Source of the DNA: Coriobacteriaceae bacterium
GTDB taxonomy: Bacteria; Actinomycetota; Coriobacteriia; Coriobacteriales; Coriobacteriaceae
Length of the DNA stretch: 55,931 nt
Reading direction: 5' to 3'
Assembly: GCA_902362275.1 (NCBI GenBank)
Contig: CABIWB010000002.1
Location: forward strand, 107,194 to 163,124
Part shown: in pieces, positions 1 through 8,695 of the stretch
How positions within the stretch are numbered: position 1 is the stretch's first letter
Layout of the letters: each line of letters begins with the position of its first letter
Program-made: the position numbers and the translations under genes
Notes under the pieces: generated by a model
What the model was told of the DNA's origin: nothing
The model's input: the letters and a program-made list of their open reading frames with translations, nothing else
Databases searched by the model: none

Positions 1-4
1 TAGA

Positions 5-28
5 ACGACAGCAGGTACGAGCTGTCGT
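5..28 (+). other. Short hairpin upstream of the first gene
   Basis: ACGACAGC at 5-12 is perfectly complementary to GCTGTCGT at 21-28, leaving an 8-nt loop. There is no T-tract, so it could be a processing hairpin or part of an upstream operon cut off by the window edge. The TAG at 1-3 may be the stop of an upstream gene, but that cannot be decided here. Confidence 0.35.
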
Positions 29-62
29 CGTTCAAAGCCGCCCCACAAGGAGGAGCATCAGC

Positions 63-1031
63 ATGAACGCACATGATCTGGTTCAGGAAATCATCGAGCG
101 CAAGGGCAAGGTCGAGAACGTCTTTTGGATCGCTTGCGGCGGTTCGATGATTGACCTGATGCCGGCCAACGAGCTGCTCAAGCGCGAGGCCACCACGTTT
201 ACCTCGACGGTCTACACGGCACGCGAGTTTTGCCTGATGGCTCCTAAGAGCCTTGGCGAGAAGTCGTTCGTTATTGCCTGCAGTCACAGCGGCAACACGC
301 AGGAGGTCGTTGACGGCTGCGAGATGGCGTTGGCTGCCGGCGCCGAGGTCGTCGCCATGACCGACTGCGAGGGCTCCAAGATCGACAACGGCAAGTGGAC
401 CACCTGGGTCTACCCCTGGGGCGAGGGCGTGTCGCAGGCCGAGGTGCCGCAGGGCATCGGCGCTCTGATCGCCGCCGAACTGCTCGACCAGCAGGAGGGC
501 TACGAAGCGCTCGCCGACATGTACGAAGGCCTTAAGCAGATGGACGCACTGCTGCCCGCCGCCCGCGAGAAGGTCAACGCCGAGCTGGGCGCCCGCTTTG
601 CCGAGCTCTGCCAGCAGCACAAGTTCTTCTACATCCTGGGATCCGGCCCCAACTTTAGCCAGACCTACGCCATGGCCATTTGCTCGCTCATGGAGATGCA
701 GTGGCAGCACTGCTGCTACATCCACTCCGGCGAGTACTTCCACGGCCCGTTCGAGGCCACCGAGCCCGGCGTGTTCTACTTTGTGCAGCTCGGATCTGGC
801 GAGTGCCGTCCTATGGAGGAGCGCGCTCTTGCGTTCCTCAACACGCACACCGATACGATTATGGTGCTCGATGCGCTTGAGTACGGCGTGGGCGAGGTGC
901 CCGCCAGCGTGCGTTCGTTCCTGGAGCCGATCTTCTTCTACGCGATGAGCTGCGAGCTGCGCGCCGCCCGCGGCAAGGTGTTCGACCACAGCCCCGAGAT
1001 TCGTCGCTACATGGGCATCGAGCAGTACTAG
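63..1031 (+). CDS. SIS-domain sugar-phosphate deglycase/isomerase (FrlB-like)
   Basis: A 322-residue cytoplasmic protein with two sugar-isomerase (SIS) halves. The phosphosugar-binding motif CSHSGNTQE lies at residues 73-81, and HSGEYFHGPFE begins at residue 221, a pattern typical of fructosamine-6-phosphate deglycases such as FrlB and the Gfr enzymes. These split phosphorylated Amadori products into glucose-6-phosphate and an amino acid. The start is supported by AAGGAGGAG about 8 nt upstream. A second, clearly related protein lies at 9364-10398 inside a PTS operon, so this copy may be the last gene of a similar operon cut by the window edge. The family assignment is fairly secure; the substrate is inference. 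Confidence 0.8.
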   Translation: MNAHDLVQEIIERKGKVENVFWIACGGSMIDLMPANELLKREATTFTSTVYTAREFCLMAPKSLGEKSFVIACSHSGNTQEVVDGCEMALAAGAEVVAMTDCEGSKIDNGKWTTWVYPWGEGVSQAEVPQGIGALIAAELLDQQEGYEALADMYEGLKQMDALLPAAREKVNAELGARFAELCQQHKFFYILGSGPNFSQTYAMAICSLMEMQWQHCCYIHSGEYFHGPFEATEPGVFYFVQLGSGECRPMEERALAFLNTHTDTIMVLDALEYGVGEVPASVRSFLEPIFFYAMSCELRAARGKVFDHSPEIRRYMGIEQY

Positions 1032-1083
1032 GTAACGGGAAAAGTATTCACCTTCGATTCGCAAGCGTGTCGTGTGAGTCAAA

Positions 1084-1121
1084 AAGCGGGCCGCGCCGGG
1101 GATTTCCGGCGCGGCCCGCTT
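1084..1121. terminator. Strong intrinsic terminator between convergent genes
   Basis: A perfect 16-bp stem (1084-1099 with 1106-1121) closes a 6-nt loop. The run of A at 1081-1085 becomes a U-tract on the minus strand, so it suits the dehydrogenase gene ending at 1164. It may also stop the plus-strand deglycase transcript. Confidence 0.85.
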
Positions 1122-1163
1122 GGCATCGCGCTTAGATTCACGAGGTGTCGCGGCAACCGACGC

Positions 1164-2141
1164 TTACTTGGCGTCGTAAGCCTCGGCGTCCCACCAGTCG
1201 AGCTGGGCGATGTTGTCGCGGATGTGCTGGCAGCTCTTGTGGAAGCCCTCGAGCTCGTGCTCGGACAGGTCGAGCGTGTAGACCTCCTCGACGCCCTCGG
1301 CACCGATCGCGCACGGCAGGGAGGTAAAGATGCCCTCCTCGCCATACTGGCCGGTCATGAGCGTGGATGCCGAAAGCACAGCGTGCTCATTGTGCAGCAC
1401 GGCGGCGCAGACGCGCGCGGCGGAGTTGGCGACGGCGTACTCGGTGCACTGCTTGCCCTGGTAGGTTACATAGCCGCCCTTGCGCGCGAGCTCCTCGATC
1501 TCCATGTGGTCGAAGGCATACTTGTCGGGGTTCTCGGCCTGAAGTTCGTTGAGGCTCTTGCCGGCGATGGTTGCGGCCTTAAAGGCGGCAAGCTGGCTAA
1601 AGCCGTGCTCGCCGATCATGTAGGCGTCGATGGACTTGGGGCTCACGCCGACCTTCTTGGAGATCTCGGTGCGCAGGCGGGCGGAGTCCAGGCCGCAGCC
1701 CGAGCCGATGATCTTCTTGGGATCGTAGCCGGTCAGGTGCCACAGCTCGGTGCACACGACGTCGCAGGGGTTGGAGATGCTCACGAAGATGCCGTCAAAG
1801 CCGGCGTCGACGATGCGCTTGGCAAAGGTGCGGGCGGCGTCGGTGGTAAAGAACAGCTCGCCGTCGCGGTTGCCAGCTGCCAGCGCGACCTTACCGGCGG
1901 CGTTGACGATGACGTCGCAGCAGGCCAGCTCCTCGTAGTGGTCGTAGCAGTTGACGATCTTGGTGTTATACGGGACAAACGAAAGGGAGTCGCGCAGGTC
2001 CTGGACCTCGGACGTCACCTTGGCCTCGTTGATATCGCACAGGTACAGCTCGTCGGCAATGCCCTGCATAAGCAGGCTGTTGGCGACATGTGCTCCTACG
2101 TGGCCCTGGCCGACCACACCGATCTTACGCGTCTGGTACAT
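1164..2141 (-). CDS. LDH/MDH-family L-2-hydroxyacid dehydrogenase
   Basis: A 325-residue NAD-dependent oxidoreductase interconverting a 2-oxoacid and an L-2-hydroxyacid. The N-terminal Rossmann motif GQGHVGAHVA, the LDSARLR segment (the Asp and Arg of the active site) and the catalytic His in GEHGFSQ are visible. The mobile loop reads AAGKVALAAGNRDGEL. The loop Arg is present, but the place where lactate dehydrogenases carry Gln and malate dehydrogenases carry Arg holds a small or hydrophobic residue. This favours a bulkier substrate, as in L-2-hydroxyisocaproate dehydrogenases. GAAAGGA sits 7-8 nt before this ATG, so a longer in-frame start at 2180 is rejected. It is a single gene, divergent from metA. 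Confidence 0.85.
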   Translation of the reverse strand: MYQTRKIGVVGQGHVGAHVANSLLMQGIADELYLCDINEAKVTSEVQDLRDSLSFVPYNTKIVNCYDHYEELACCDVIVNAAGKVALAAGNRDGELFFTTDAARTFAKRIVDAGFDGIFVSISNPCDVVCTELWHLTGYDPKKIIGSGCGLDSARLRTEISKKVGVSPKSIDAYMIGEHGFSQLAAFKAATIAGKSLNELQAENPDKYAFDHMEIEELARKGGYVTYQGKQCTEYAVANSAARVCAAVLHNEHAVLSASTLMTGQYGEEGIFTSLPCAIGAEGVEEVYTLDLSEHELEGFHKSCQHIRDNIAQLDWWDAEAYDAK

Positions 2142-2178
2142 ATGAGTATCCTTTCGGCCGAGTTTTTCGCGTCGAACC

Positions 2179-2207
2179 ATTGTAGCGTCCTGCTGCTACT
2201 TTGCTAG
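2179..2207 (-). promoter_or_regulatory. Possible promoter of the dehydrogenase gene
   Basis: On the minus strand TACAAT (2184-2179) is one mismatch from the -10 consensus. A weak CTAGCA lies 17 nt upstream as the -35. The leader to the start codon would be about 30 nt. The 2142-2352 interval shows nothing else convincing; no S-box is recognisable before metA. Confidence 0.35.
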
Positions 2208-2352
2208 GCTAAAGCGCCGTAGATTTTTGAGACATGCCTTAATCTCTACTTTTGGAGTGATTTGGACCACTGGCGGTGTCTCGGGGCGATGTGCTCGCGC
2301 GGATGGGGCCGGTCGTTGTACCATAGCTGCAACTGACTCGTAAGGAGCATCC

Positions 2353-3279
2353 ATGCCCATTCGCATCCCCGACGCCCTCCCTGCTGCCGCGCAGCTCGAG
2401 AGCGAAAACATCTTTGTCATGACCGAGTACCGCGCGCTGCACCAGGACATTCGTCCGCTGCGCGTGCTCATCCTCAACCTCATGCCCACCAAGATCGCCA
2501 CCGAGACGCAGATCATGCGCAAGCTCTCTAACACGCCGCTGCAGGTGGAGGTGGATCTGCTGCGCACCAAAACGCACGAGGCCACGCATGTGAGTGCCGG
2601 CCACCTGGAGACGTTCTACCGCACGTTCGACGATATCCGCGACATCCACTACGACGGCCTGATCATCACGGGCGCGCCGGTGGAACAGATGCCGTTCGAA
2701 GAGGTCGACTACTGGCCCGAGCTCTGCCAGATCATGGATTGGTCCACCACGCACGTACACTCTACGCTGCACATTTGCTGGGGCGCGCAGGCCGGCCTGT
2801 ACCATCATTACGGTATTCAGAAGCACGACCTGCCGGCAAAGGCAAGCGGCGTGTTCGAGCATTATCTGGTGAAGCCGCAAAGCCCGCTGGTCCGTGGCTT
2901 TGACGACCGTTTCTATGCCGTGCATTCGCGCAACACCGATGTGCGTCGCGAGGACGTGGAGGCCGAGCCGCAGCTTGAGGTCGTGGCTGTGTCCGACGAG
3001 GTGGGCCTGTACATCGTCAAGTCGACCGACAGCCGCCGCTTCTTTGTCTTTGGGCACCCCGAGTACGATACTGACACGCTGCGCTTGGAGTACGAGCGCG
3101 ACGTGAAGCGCGGGCTCAACCCTCAGGTGCCGGCGCATTACTTCCCGGGCGACGACCCCACCGCCGAGCCGCGCAACGTCTGGCGCAGTCAGGCTCAGCT
3201 GTTCTACACCAACTGGCTCAACTACTACGTCTACCAGACCACGCCCTACGACCTAGCCCGCGCCGGCGAGGAGCACTAG
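2353..3279 (+). CDS. metA: Homoserine O-acyltransferase, predicted acetyl-CoA type
   Basis: A 308-residue MetA-family enzyme that activates the hydroxyl of homoserine for methionine synthesis. Cys142 (in CWGAQAG) is the acyl-enzyme nucleophile, with His235 and Glu237 in HPEYD completing the catalytic set. Residue 111 is Glu (GAPVE). In this family Glu111 goes with acetyl-CoA and Gly111 with succinyl-CoA, so an O-acetyltransferase is predicted despite the common 'succinyltransferase' label. TAAGGAG precedes the ATG by about 5 nt. Length and motifs are complete. It is monocistronic; no other methionine gene is adjacent. Confidence 0.93.
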   Translation: MPIRIPDALPAAAQLESENIFVMTEYRALHQDIRPLRVLILNLMPTKIATETQIMRKLSNTPLQVEVDLLRTKTHEATHVSAGHLETFYRTFDDIRDIHYDGLIITGAPVEQMPFEEVDYWPELCQIMDWSTTHVHSTLHICWGAQAGLYHHYGIQKHDLPAKASGVFEHYLVKPQSPLVRGFDDRFYAVHSRNTDVRREDVEAEPQLEVVAVSDEVGLYIVKSTDSRRFFVFGHPEYDTDTLRLEYERDVKRGLNPQVPAHYFPGDDPTAEPRNVWRSQAQLFYTNWLNYYVYQTTPYDLARAGEEH

Positions 3280-3321
3280 GCTGCGATGGTACTGCTGTAG
3301 CCGTGGCTGATGTGGCAGCGA

Positions 3322-3918
3322 TTAGGCGCTGATGATGTTGGGCAGCGGCAGGTCGTGGGCATCGGTGGGGACGTGGTTGATGCGTTGTTCGTCAAAGGCG
3401 ATGCCGATGATTTGGCATGCGGGTGAGAGCATGGGCAGGTAGCGGTCGTAGCAACCGCCGCCGTAGCCCAGGCGCGTGCCGGTTTGATCGAAGGCCACGA
3501 GCGGCACAACAGCCATGTCGAGTGCTTCGGCAGGCACGATGGGGAAGCGGTCGCTGTCGATGTCCGTGGCCGCGAAGGCCCGCGCGGGGTGGGCGATAAA
3601 CGGAGCCGCGGACGCATCGTCGGCGGCAACTGCTCGCATGCACATGCGCTGGCCACAAGCTGCGGCATCAATTGCCGAGAGCATGCACGGATAGGCCACG
3701 CGCCAGCCGCGCGCGGCGGCCGCAACGGCAAACGCGGCAGGGTCTGCCTCGGAACCCATCGCGGCATAGACGGCAACGGTGTGCGGCGCCGCGGCATCCA
3801 AGCGGCCCAGCAGCTCAACCAGCCGCGCACAGATATCAGCAGACTTCGCCGCCCGCAAGTCCAAATCAAGAGCATCGCGCCGAGCAATCACCGCCCGCCG
3901 CAACTCAGCCTTGTCCAT
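3322..3918 (-). CDS. 5-formyltetrahydrofolate cyclo-ligase
   Basis: A 198-residue enzyme that uses ATP to convert 5-formyl-THF to 5,10-methenyl-THF in one-carbon metabolism. The family signature GYGGGCYDRYL lies near the C-terminus and an Arg/Lys-rich ATP site near the N-terminus (MDKAELRRAVIARRDAL). I chose the ATG at 3918 because it begins with this conserved segment and follows GAAGAGGG. An in-frame start nine codons upstream would add a segment unlike the family. It is convergent with metA and downstream of the M16C peptidase on the same strand. Confidence 0.88.
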   Translation of the reverse strand: MDKAELRRAVIARRDALDLDLRAAKSADICARLVELLGRLDAAAPHTVAVYAAMGSEADPAAFAVAAAARGWRVAYPCMLSAIDAAACGQRMCMRAVAADDASAAPFIAHPARAFAATDIDSDRFPIVPAEALDMAVVPLVAFDQTGTRLGYGGGCYDRYLPMLSPACQIIGIAFDEQRINHVPTDAHDLPLPNIISA

Positions 3919-3948
3919 CCCGGCCCTCTTCCCCAAACCTACCAAAAA

Positions 3949-4029
3949 GGGACAGGTTTATTTTGGCAGGTTTTATCTGGGCAAACGTCGAAGCCGCCAC
4001 AAAGGTGCCTGTCCCCTTTGTGGCGGCTT
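3949..4029. repeat. REP-like palindromic element
   Basis: GGGACAGG at 3949-3956 recurs in inverted form as CCTGTCCC at 4008-4015. The second copy sits in the loop of a perfect 15-bp hairpin (3991-4005 with 4015-4029). The paired GGGACAGG/CAAAGG words recall intergenic REP-type elements of other bacteria. The hairpin could also help terminate the peptidase transcript, though there is no good U-tract. Confidence 0.5.
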
Positions 4030-4041
4030 TGCTTGCTGTGG

Positions 4042-7000
4042 CTAGCCCAGTAGGTCGATGACGTTAAAGCCGGTGTTGCTCTTGGCGATGACGTCTCGGC
4101 CGCCAAAGACGCAGGTGGGCGACTCGGCTGCGATGCGCGTCACGTCGGTGCCGAGCGAGCGCAGCTCACCGGGCGTGGCGGCGAGCATCTGGGCGCGGCG
4201 CTCCTCGCGTGCGTGCGGATCGAGCCCGGCCAGGTAGGTCGTGTTGCGGCGCTTGGTGAGCGCGTACGGCTTCACCGGTGCGTCCATACCGCTCACGCAG
4301 CTCACGATAAAGCCCTCAAAGGCGGCTTCGTCGGGCTCAAAGCTGCCGAGCCATTCGCCTGCGCGCGCCACACGCTCAATCGAGGGGTCGATTGCCGGGT
4401 CGCGGTAGGTGTAGAACGCCGTCTGACGCTCGCCTGCCGCACGGAATCCGCAGCCGTACGCGCCGCCCTTAACGCGGATTTCGTTCCACAGATAGTCGTA
4501 GGAGAGCGCGTTGGCGGCAACCGCCCAAGCGCCCGTCACGTCGATGCCCAGGCGACGCGGGTCACACGCGCTCGCCGCAAAACAGATGTCGCTGGGGATG
4601 ATAAAAGCCTCGTGGCGGTCGCGCGGCGTCGGCACCACGAGCGCGTCGCGGCCGGCATCGGCGCCGTCGCCAGCGCCCAGCCCCAGATCGCCCGCGGCGG
4701 CCCAGTACGCGTTAAAGTCCTCGTCGCTGCCGGTAAAGCTCGCCAGGCAGCCATCGGCCACAAAGATGCGGCCTGCCAGCTCGGTAAGCTTGGCGCGCAG
4801 GTCATCCAGGCGCTCGTCAAAGTGGTCGAGCAGATCGCGCAGGAACAGGTAGAAGTCCACGCCCGAAAGCTGCTCGCGCACCACGGCCGAAGGCGAACTG
4901 TAGCTCATAGCGCGACCGAGCGCCGCCGAGTGTCCGTTGTTGATAAAGCCCTGCTCAAGCCCAATGCGAATCTGCGTGAGCACGTCGCGCACGCGGTCGG
5001 CGTCGGCATCGAGCAAAAGCGTGCTCGACCACACCTCGTGCGGCAGGCTTGCCAGCGCATTGATCTTCTCGGACAGGGCGCCGGCGCTTACCAGCAGGTA
5101 GGGGCGCACACCGTCCACGTCGGGCTGGGTCATAACCTCGGTCGTAAAGCTCAAAAAGCCAAGCTTGCCGGCGAGCAAGTTGTCGAGCTCCTCGGCCGAG
5201 TGCTCGCTCGTGGGCAGCTGCTTGAGCAGGCGGCAGAGCAGCGTTACATAGGGCAGGTCCTCAAACGCGACGCAGCTCAGGTCGAAATACTGCATGGCGT
5301 AGGCCAGGCGGTTGGTGGGGATGCCGTGGCGCAGGCAGGGGATGGACGCAGTCGTGTCCACAACGAGCGGCGGCTCGGGGCGCGCCTCGCCAATATCGGA
5401 TACACGCAGGCGCGGCAGCGTGGCCTTGTCCTCGGGCGTGTCCTCGGCTTCCTGCGCGGCACGCAGCACGGCCGTGCGCTCGACCACGTCGGCCAGCTCG
5501 GCATCGGTCATGGCATCGCGCTTGGCTGCCAGCTCGGCAGCCTCGGCGCCCCCTGCGCCCTCGGCGGCGTCCACCGGCACCAGCTCGACCAGCGCCATGT
5601 GGTCGTTTTCCAGAACCAGCTCGCGCAGCAGGTCCTCAAAGTAGCTGCCGTCCAGCTCGCCACGAAGCTCCTCGTACACCGGGCCGTACTTGAGTGCCAG
5701 CGTTGCGGCGTCGTCATCGTAGAGCCAGGTGCTCAGCGCGTCGCACGCAATGGCCACGCCGTCGGCGATACCGTAGTCGCGCTGGCGCAGATCGTACTCG
5801 TTGCTGCTGATGATAGCTTCCAGGCGCTCGCGTGGAACGCCCTGTTCGCACAGGTCGCGGCAAGCGTCCTGGAATACGCGGCGCAGCTCGCGTGCCACGC
5901 CGGGCTGCGCGTTTTGCAGCATGATGAGCTCGTAGGGCTGCAGACACTCGGCCGCGGTGTAGCTCACCACGTTGCCGCCCAAGCCGGCAGCCAGAATGGC
6001 CTTCTTAACCGGCGCTTCGTTGGAGCCCAGCAGCGCCTCGAACAGGATATCCGCCGCGATCGTGCGTTTGCGGTCGAGCGCGCTGCCCAGCACCAGGCCC
6101 AGGCCCACCAGGGCGTTCTCGGGTGTAGTGGCCATCTCGACGCGCTTGTACTCGCAGGTCACGGGTGCCTGCACGCCCAGCGGATTGGGCGCCAGCGTGG
6201 ACGGGTCCTCGCCGGCGGCAACGGCTGCGTCCATGCGGTGGCTTGCGGCGCTCGGCTGCGACAGGTAGCGCTCGTTCAAAAAGGCTAACGCGCGGTCCAC
6301 GTCCAGGTCGCCGTAGAGCGTGATGTAGGAGTTGGAAGGATTGTAGTGGCACGCGTGCGTGTCCAGGAACTGCTCGTAGGTGAGCGTGGGAATCGCGCGC
6401 GGGTCGCCACCGCTCTCGTGCGCATAGGCGGTGTCGGGATAGAGCGCGGCGTTGACGGCGTCGTCAAGCACGCTCATGGGGTCGGACAGCGCGCCCTTCA
6501 TCTCGTTGAACACCACGCCGTTATAGCGCAGCGTGCCCTCGCGCAGGCTCGCGGAGCTGTCGCCGTCCTCGCCCTCGGCGCCCTCCGGCAGGTCCAGCTC
6601 GTAATGCCAGCCCTCCTGCTCAAAAATGGTGGGTTTGGTATAGATGGCCGGGTTGAACACCGCGTCCAGGTACACGTCCATCAAGTTGTACAGATCCTGC
6701 TCGTTGGTGGTGGCAACGGGGTAGATGGTCTTGTCGGGGTAGGTCATGGCGTTGAGAAACGTCTGCATGGAGCTCTTGATCAGGTCGACAAACGGCTCCT
6801 TGACGGGAAACTTGGCCGATCCGCACAGCACCGAGTGCTCAAGAATATGGAACACGCCGGTGGAATCGGCCGGCGGCGTCTTAAAGCCAATGGCAAAGGC
6901 CTTGTTCTCGTCGTCGCACGCCAGGTACAGCAGGCGAGCGCCCGAGGCGGTGTGGCGCAGCACGTAAGCGTCAGAGTCGAGCTCGGGCACGGTCTCACAG

Positions 7001-7086
7001 CGCTCGACGGCAAAACCGTGACAGATGGTACCGGGCACCAGCAGTGCGGTAGCAGCGGCGCGCGGGTCGGTTGAGGTGGTGGGCAT
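4042..7086 (-). CDS. M16C-family zinc metallopeptidase (PreP/insulinase-like)
   Basis: A 1014-residue protein of the presequence-protease type. The inverted zinc motif HILEH is at residues 80-84 in the typical context FHILEHSVLCGS, followed by the family segment NLMDVYLDAVFNP. The rest is the M16C-associated and C-terminal half-clam domains. No signal peptide is seen, so a cytoplasmic role in degrading peptides up to about 60 residues is likely. The ATG at 7086 has AAAGGAG 8 nt upstream. A start 44 codons earlier would add a basic, low-quality extension and is rejected. A TATACT lies about 50 nt upstream as a possible -10. Confidence 0.9.
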   Translation of the reverse strand: MPTTSTDPRAAATALLVPGTICHGFAVERCETVPELDSDAYVLRHTASGARLLYLACDDENKAFAIGFKTPPADSTGVFHILEHSVLCGSAKFPVKEPFVDLIKSSMQTFLNAMTYPDKTIYPVATTNEQDLYNLMDVYLDAVFNPAIYTKPTIFEQEGWHYELDLPEGAEGEDGDSSASLREGTLRYNGVVFNEMKGALSDPMSVLDDAVNAALYPDTAYAHESGGDPRAIPTLTYEQFLDTHACHYNPSNSYITLYGDLDVDRALAFLNERYLSQPSAASHRMDAAVAAGEDPSTLAPNPLGVQAPVTCEYKRVEMATTPENALVGLGLVLGSALDRKRTIAADILFEALLGSNEAPVKKAILAAGLGGNVVSYTAAECLQPYELIMLQNAQPGVARELRRVFQDACRDLCEQGVPRERLEAIISSNEYDLRQRDYGIADGVAIACDALSTWLYDDDAATLALKYGPVYEELRGELDGSYFEDLLRELVLENDHMALVELVPVDAAEGAGGAEAAELAAKRDAMTDAELADVVERTAVLRAAQEAEDTPEDKATLPRLRVSDIGEARPEPPLVVDTTASIPCLRHGIPTNRLAYAMQYFDLSCVAFEDLPYVTLLCRLLKQLPTSEHSAEELDNLLAGKLGFLSFTTEVMTQPDVDGVRPYLLVSAGALSEKINALASLPHEVWSSTLLLDADADRVRDVLTQIRIGLEQGFINNGHSAALGRAMSYSSPSAVVREQLSGVDFYLFLRDLLDHFDERLDDLRAKLTELAGRIFVADGCLASFTGSDEDFNAYWAAAGDLGLGAGDGADAGRDALVVPTPRDRHEAFIIPSDICFAASACDPRRLGIDVTGAWAVAANALSYDYLWNEIRVKGGAYGCGFRAAGERQTAFYTYRDPAIDPSIERVARAGEWLGSFEPDEAAFEGFIVSCVSGMDAPVKPYALTKRRNTTYLAGLDPHAREERRAQMLAATPGELRSLGTDVTRIAAESPTCVFGGRDVIAKSNTGFNVIDLLG

Positions 7087-7365
7087 ATGCAGTCTCCTTT
7101 GACGCCCCAGCGGGGGCGAATCGAGTCGAATCCTCGAGAGTATACCCATATGGGGCCGCAGCTCTGCGGCGAACTGGCAACGGTATTGGTGGACGGCTGT
7201 GCTGGGTTGACGGCGCATGCCGCGGGTAGCCGCTGCACCACGCTAAAGTGAAATAACACCCCGTTTACCGAATCATTTAGGAAATATATGGACTCCTAAA
7301 AAGTTCTAATACAATATAAATCAACTATCTATAAACTGCTGATTCCTTGCAAAGGTATGGTTGAT

Positions 7366-8070
7366 ATGGTTGAAGCAAATAGCGTTATCCCCCTGTACAA
7401 ACAGATTGTCCGTGCGCTTTCTGATTCGATCGCCAACGGCACGCACCGTCCGGGAGATAAGCTCCCGACCGAGGCGGAGCTTATCGAGCAATTTGGCGTG
7501 AGCCGAATAACGGTTCGCTCCGCAATTAAAGAAATGGAAGATGCTGGGCTTGTTGAGAGAGCCCGCGGCAAGGGCACGTTCGTTTCGTCGGACACACAGA
7601 TGTATGCCGCGGACGACCGTGAGAGCTTTACCCATTCGTGCCAACTTGCGGGGAAAAAGGCGTCTACCAGGGTTCTCGAAATGGGCTGGGACTTCCCAAG
7701 CCTGCGAGACGCGAAGTTCCTGGGCGTAGACGATACCCAAAAGGTATTGCGTAGTCGTCGTCTGCGCCTTGTGGATGGCAAGCCCACGATGCTGGAAACC
7801 AATAGCTATTCCGCTGCGCTTTCTTTTTTGGAGCACGAATCCCTCGATGATTCGCTGATGGCGGTACTCGATCGCCAGGGGATCAAGATGGGTCCCAACA
7901 CGCGTACGCTCGAGGTCTGCTATGCGAGCGAGCTCGAGGCGGCATACCTTAACGTGGAGCTGGACTCTTCGCTGCTTCTGTTTGTCGATAGACGTTATGC
8001 TCCAAGCGGCGAGCCGCTTTTCATCTCCCGTCAGGTGTACTGCACCGAGCGACTGAAGTTCTACTTGTAA
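7366..8070 (+). CDS. GntR-family (HutC/UTRA) transcriptional regulator
   Basis: A 234-residue regulator. The winged helix-turn-helix spans about residues 5-72 (LPTEAELIEQFGVSRITVRS and the wing ARGKGTFV), and the UTRA effector domain fills the rest, ending in the usual SRQVYCTERLKFYL. UTRA domains sense phosphorylated sugars or related ligands. It stands directly before the PTS genes and probably controls them. Two ATG codons are possible; the second (7366) has AAAGG at the right distance (10 nt), while for the first (7357) it is only 1 nt away. The 7087-7365 interval otherwise shows only an AT-rich promoter-like stretch near 7300. Confidence 0.88.
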   Translation: MVEANSVIPLYKQIVRALSDSIANGTHRPGDKLPTEAELIEQFGVSRITVRSAIKEMEDAGLVERARGKGTFVSSDTQMYAADDRESFTHSCQLAGKKASTRVLEMGWDFPSLRDAKFLGVDDTQKVLRSRRLRLVDGKPTMLETNSYSAALSFLEHESLDDSLMAVLDRQGIKMGPNTRTLEVCYASELEAAYLNVELDSSLLLFVDRRYAPSGEPLFISRQVYCTERLKFYL

Positions 8071-8081
8071 ATTAGAGATAG

Positions 8082-8103
8082 ATTGGTCGGTTTACCGACC
8101 AAT
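8082..8103 (+). terminator. Hairpin after the GntR gene
   Basis: A perfect 9-bp stem (8082-8090 with 8095-8103) with loop TTTA lies 11 nt after the GntR stop. The following sequence is only weakly T-rich. It could be a terminator or an operator. Confidence 0.45.
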
Positions 8104-8151
8104 TGTTACCGTTCGCGGATTTGGAAAATAGACACACCACGTAGGGCAGAT

Positions 8152-8183
8152 TGCTAATATACTTTGTTATGACAATATAGTAC
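8152..8183 (+). promoter_or_regulatory. Extended -10 promoter and possible operator of the PTS genes
   Basis: TGCTAATAT at 8152-8160 is an extended -10. A TAGACA lies 20 nt upstream, rather far for a -35. Just downstream, GTTATG...TAGTAC (8166-8183) resembles the GTTATA-N8-TATAAC palindrome at the next promoter (9297-9316), so both could bind the GntR protein. This is inference from two sites only. Confidence 0.35.
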
Positions 8184-8205
8184 GTCCTATTGGTATTGGA
8201 GAACT

Positions 8206-8625
8206 ATGAATAAGATATTGCTAGCGAGTCATGGTTATCTCGCCCAAGGCATGAAAAGCTCTCTGGAGATTCTGATGGGCACCAACGACCGAATCGAGTG
8301 CCTGTGCGCCTATGTCGATGACGATTCAAGGGACGTCGCGGCGTTGATTGATGCATGGATGGAGACGAGGGACCCTGCCGACTCTTGGTTTGTCGTGACT
8401 GACATCTTTGGCGGCTCTGTAAACAACGAATTCATTCAGAGACAGACCACCGGATCGTTTACGTTGATTACCGGAATGAACTTGCCGCTGCTGGTGGAAA
8501 TGGTTACACAGCTGGATTCCCTGGATGCGGACAAGGCCAAAGCCGCGGTCGAGGGGTCGCGTCCGTTTATTCAGCTTTGCGAGGCGGCGGACATGCTTGC
8601 CGGCGCCGAGGAAGAAGAGTTCTAG
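8206..8625 (+). CDS. PTS EIIA component, mannose/fructose/sorbose family
   Basis: A 139-residue soluble EIIA that accepts phosphate from HPr and passes it to EIIB. His9 in the N-terminal LLASHGYLAQGMKSSL is the phosphorylation site, and VVTDIFGGSVNN is the second family motif. It is the first gene of the PTS cluster, followed 70 nt later by EIIB. The C-terminus is acidic. The neighbouring deglycase points to Amadori compounds as substrate, as in gfr-type operons, but the sequence of EIIA alone does not show this. Confidence 0.9.
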   Translation: MNKILLASHGYLAQGMKSSLEILMGTNDRIECLCAYVDDDSRDVAALIDAWMETRDPADSWFVVTDIFGGSVNNEFIQRQTTGSFTLITGMNLPLLVEMVTQLDSLDADKAKAAVEGSRPFIQLCEAADMLAGAEEEEF

Positions 8626-8695
8626 TTAGTTCTGGTTCGAGCCCTAGCTAAGGGCCACGCCTGTCATTCCTTTATCACGTGCGGAGATGATAACG

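Noticed and set aside
1074..2207. Long plus-strand open frame opposite the dehydrogenase gene
   Set aside because: It is the antisense of a gene with clear LDH motifs. High-GC codon bias routinely opens the opposite frame, and there is no Shine-Dalgarno or known domain.
2142..2352. Methionine-type riboswitch (S-box or Met T-box) before metA
   Set aside because: Neither the S-box core nor a GGTACCGCG-type T-box word is present in the 211-nt interval.
4213..6288. 691-codon plus-strand frame opposite the M16C peptidase
   Set aside because: Shadow of the minus-strand peptidase, which carries HILEH and full family length. The antisense translation is low-complexity (Ala/Val/His/Gln-rich).
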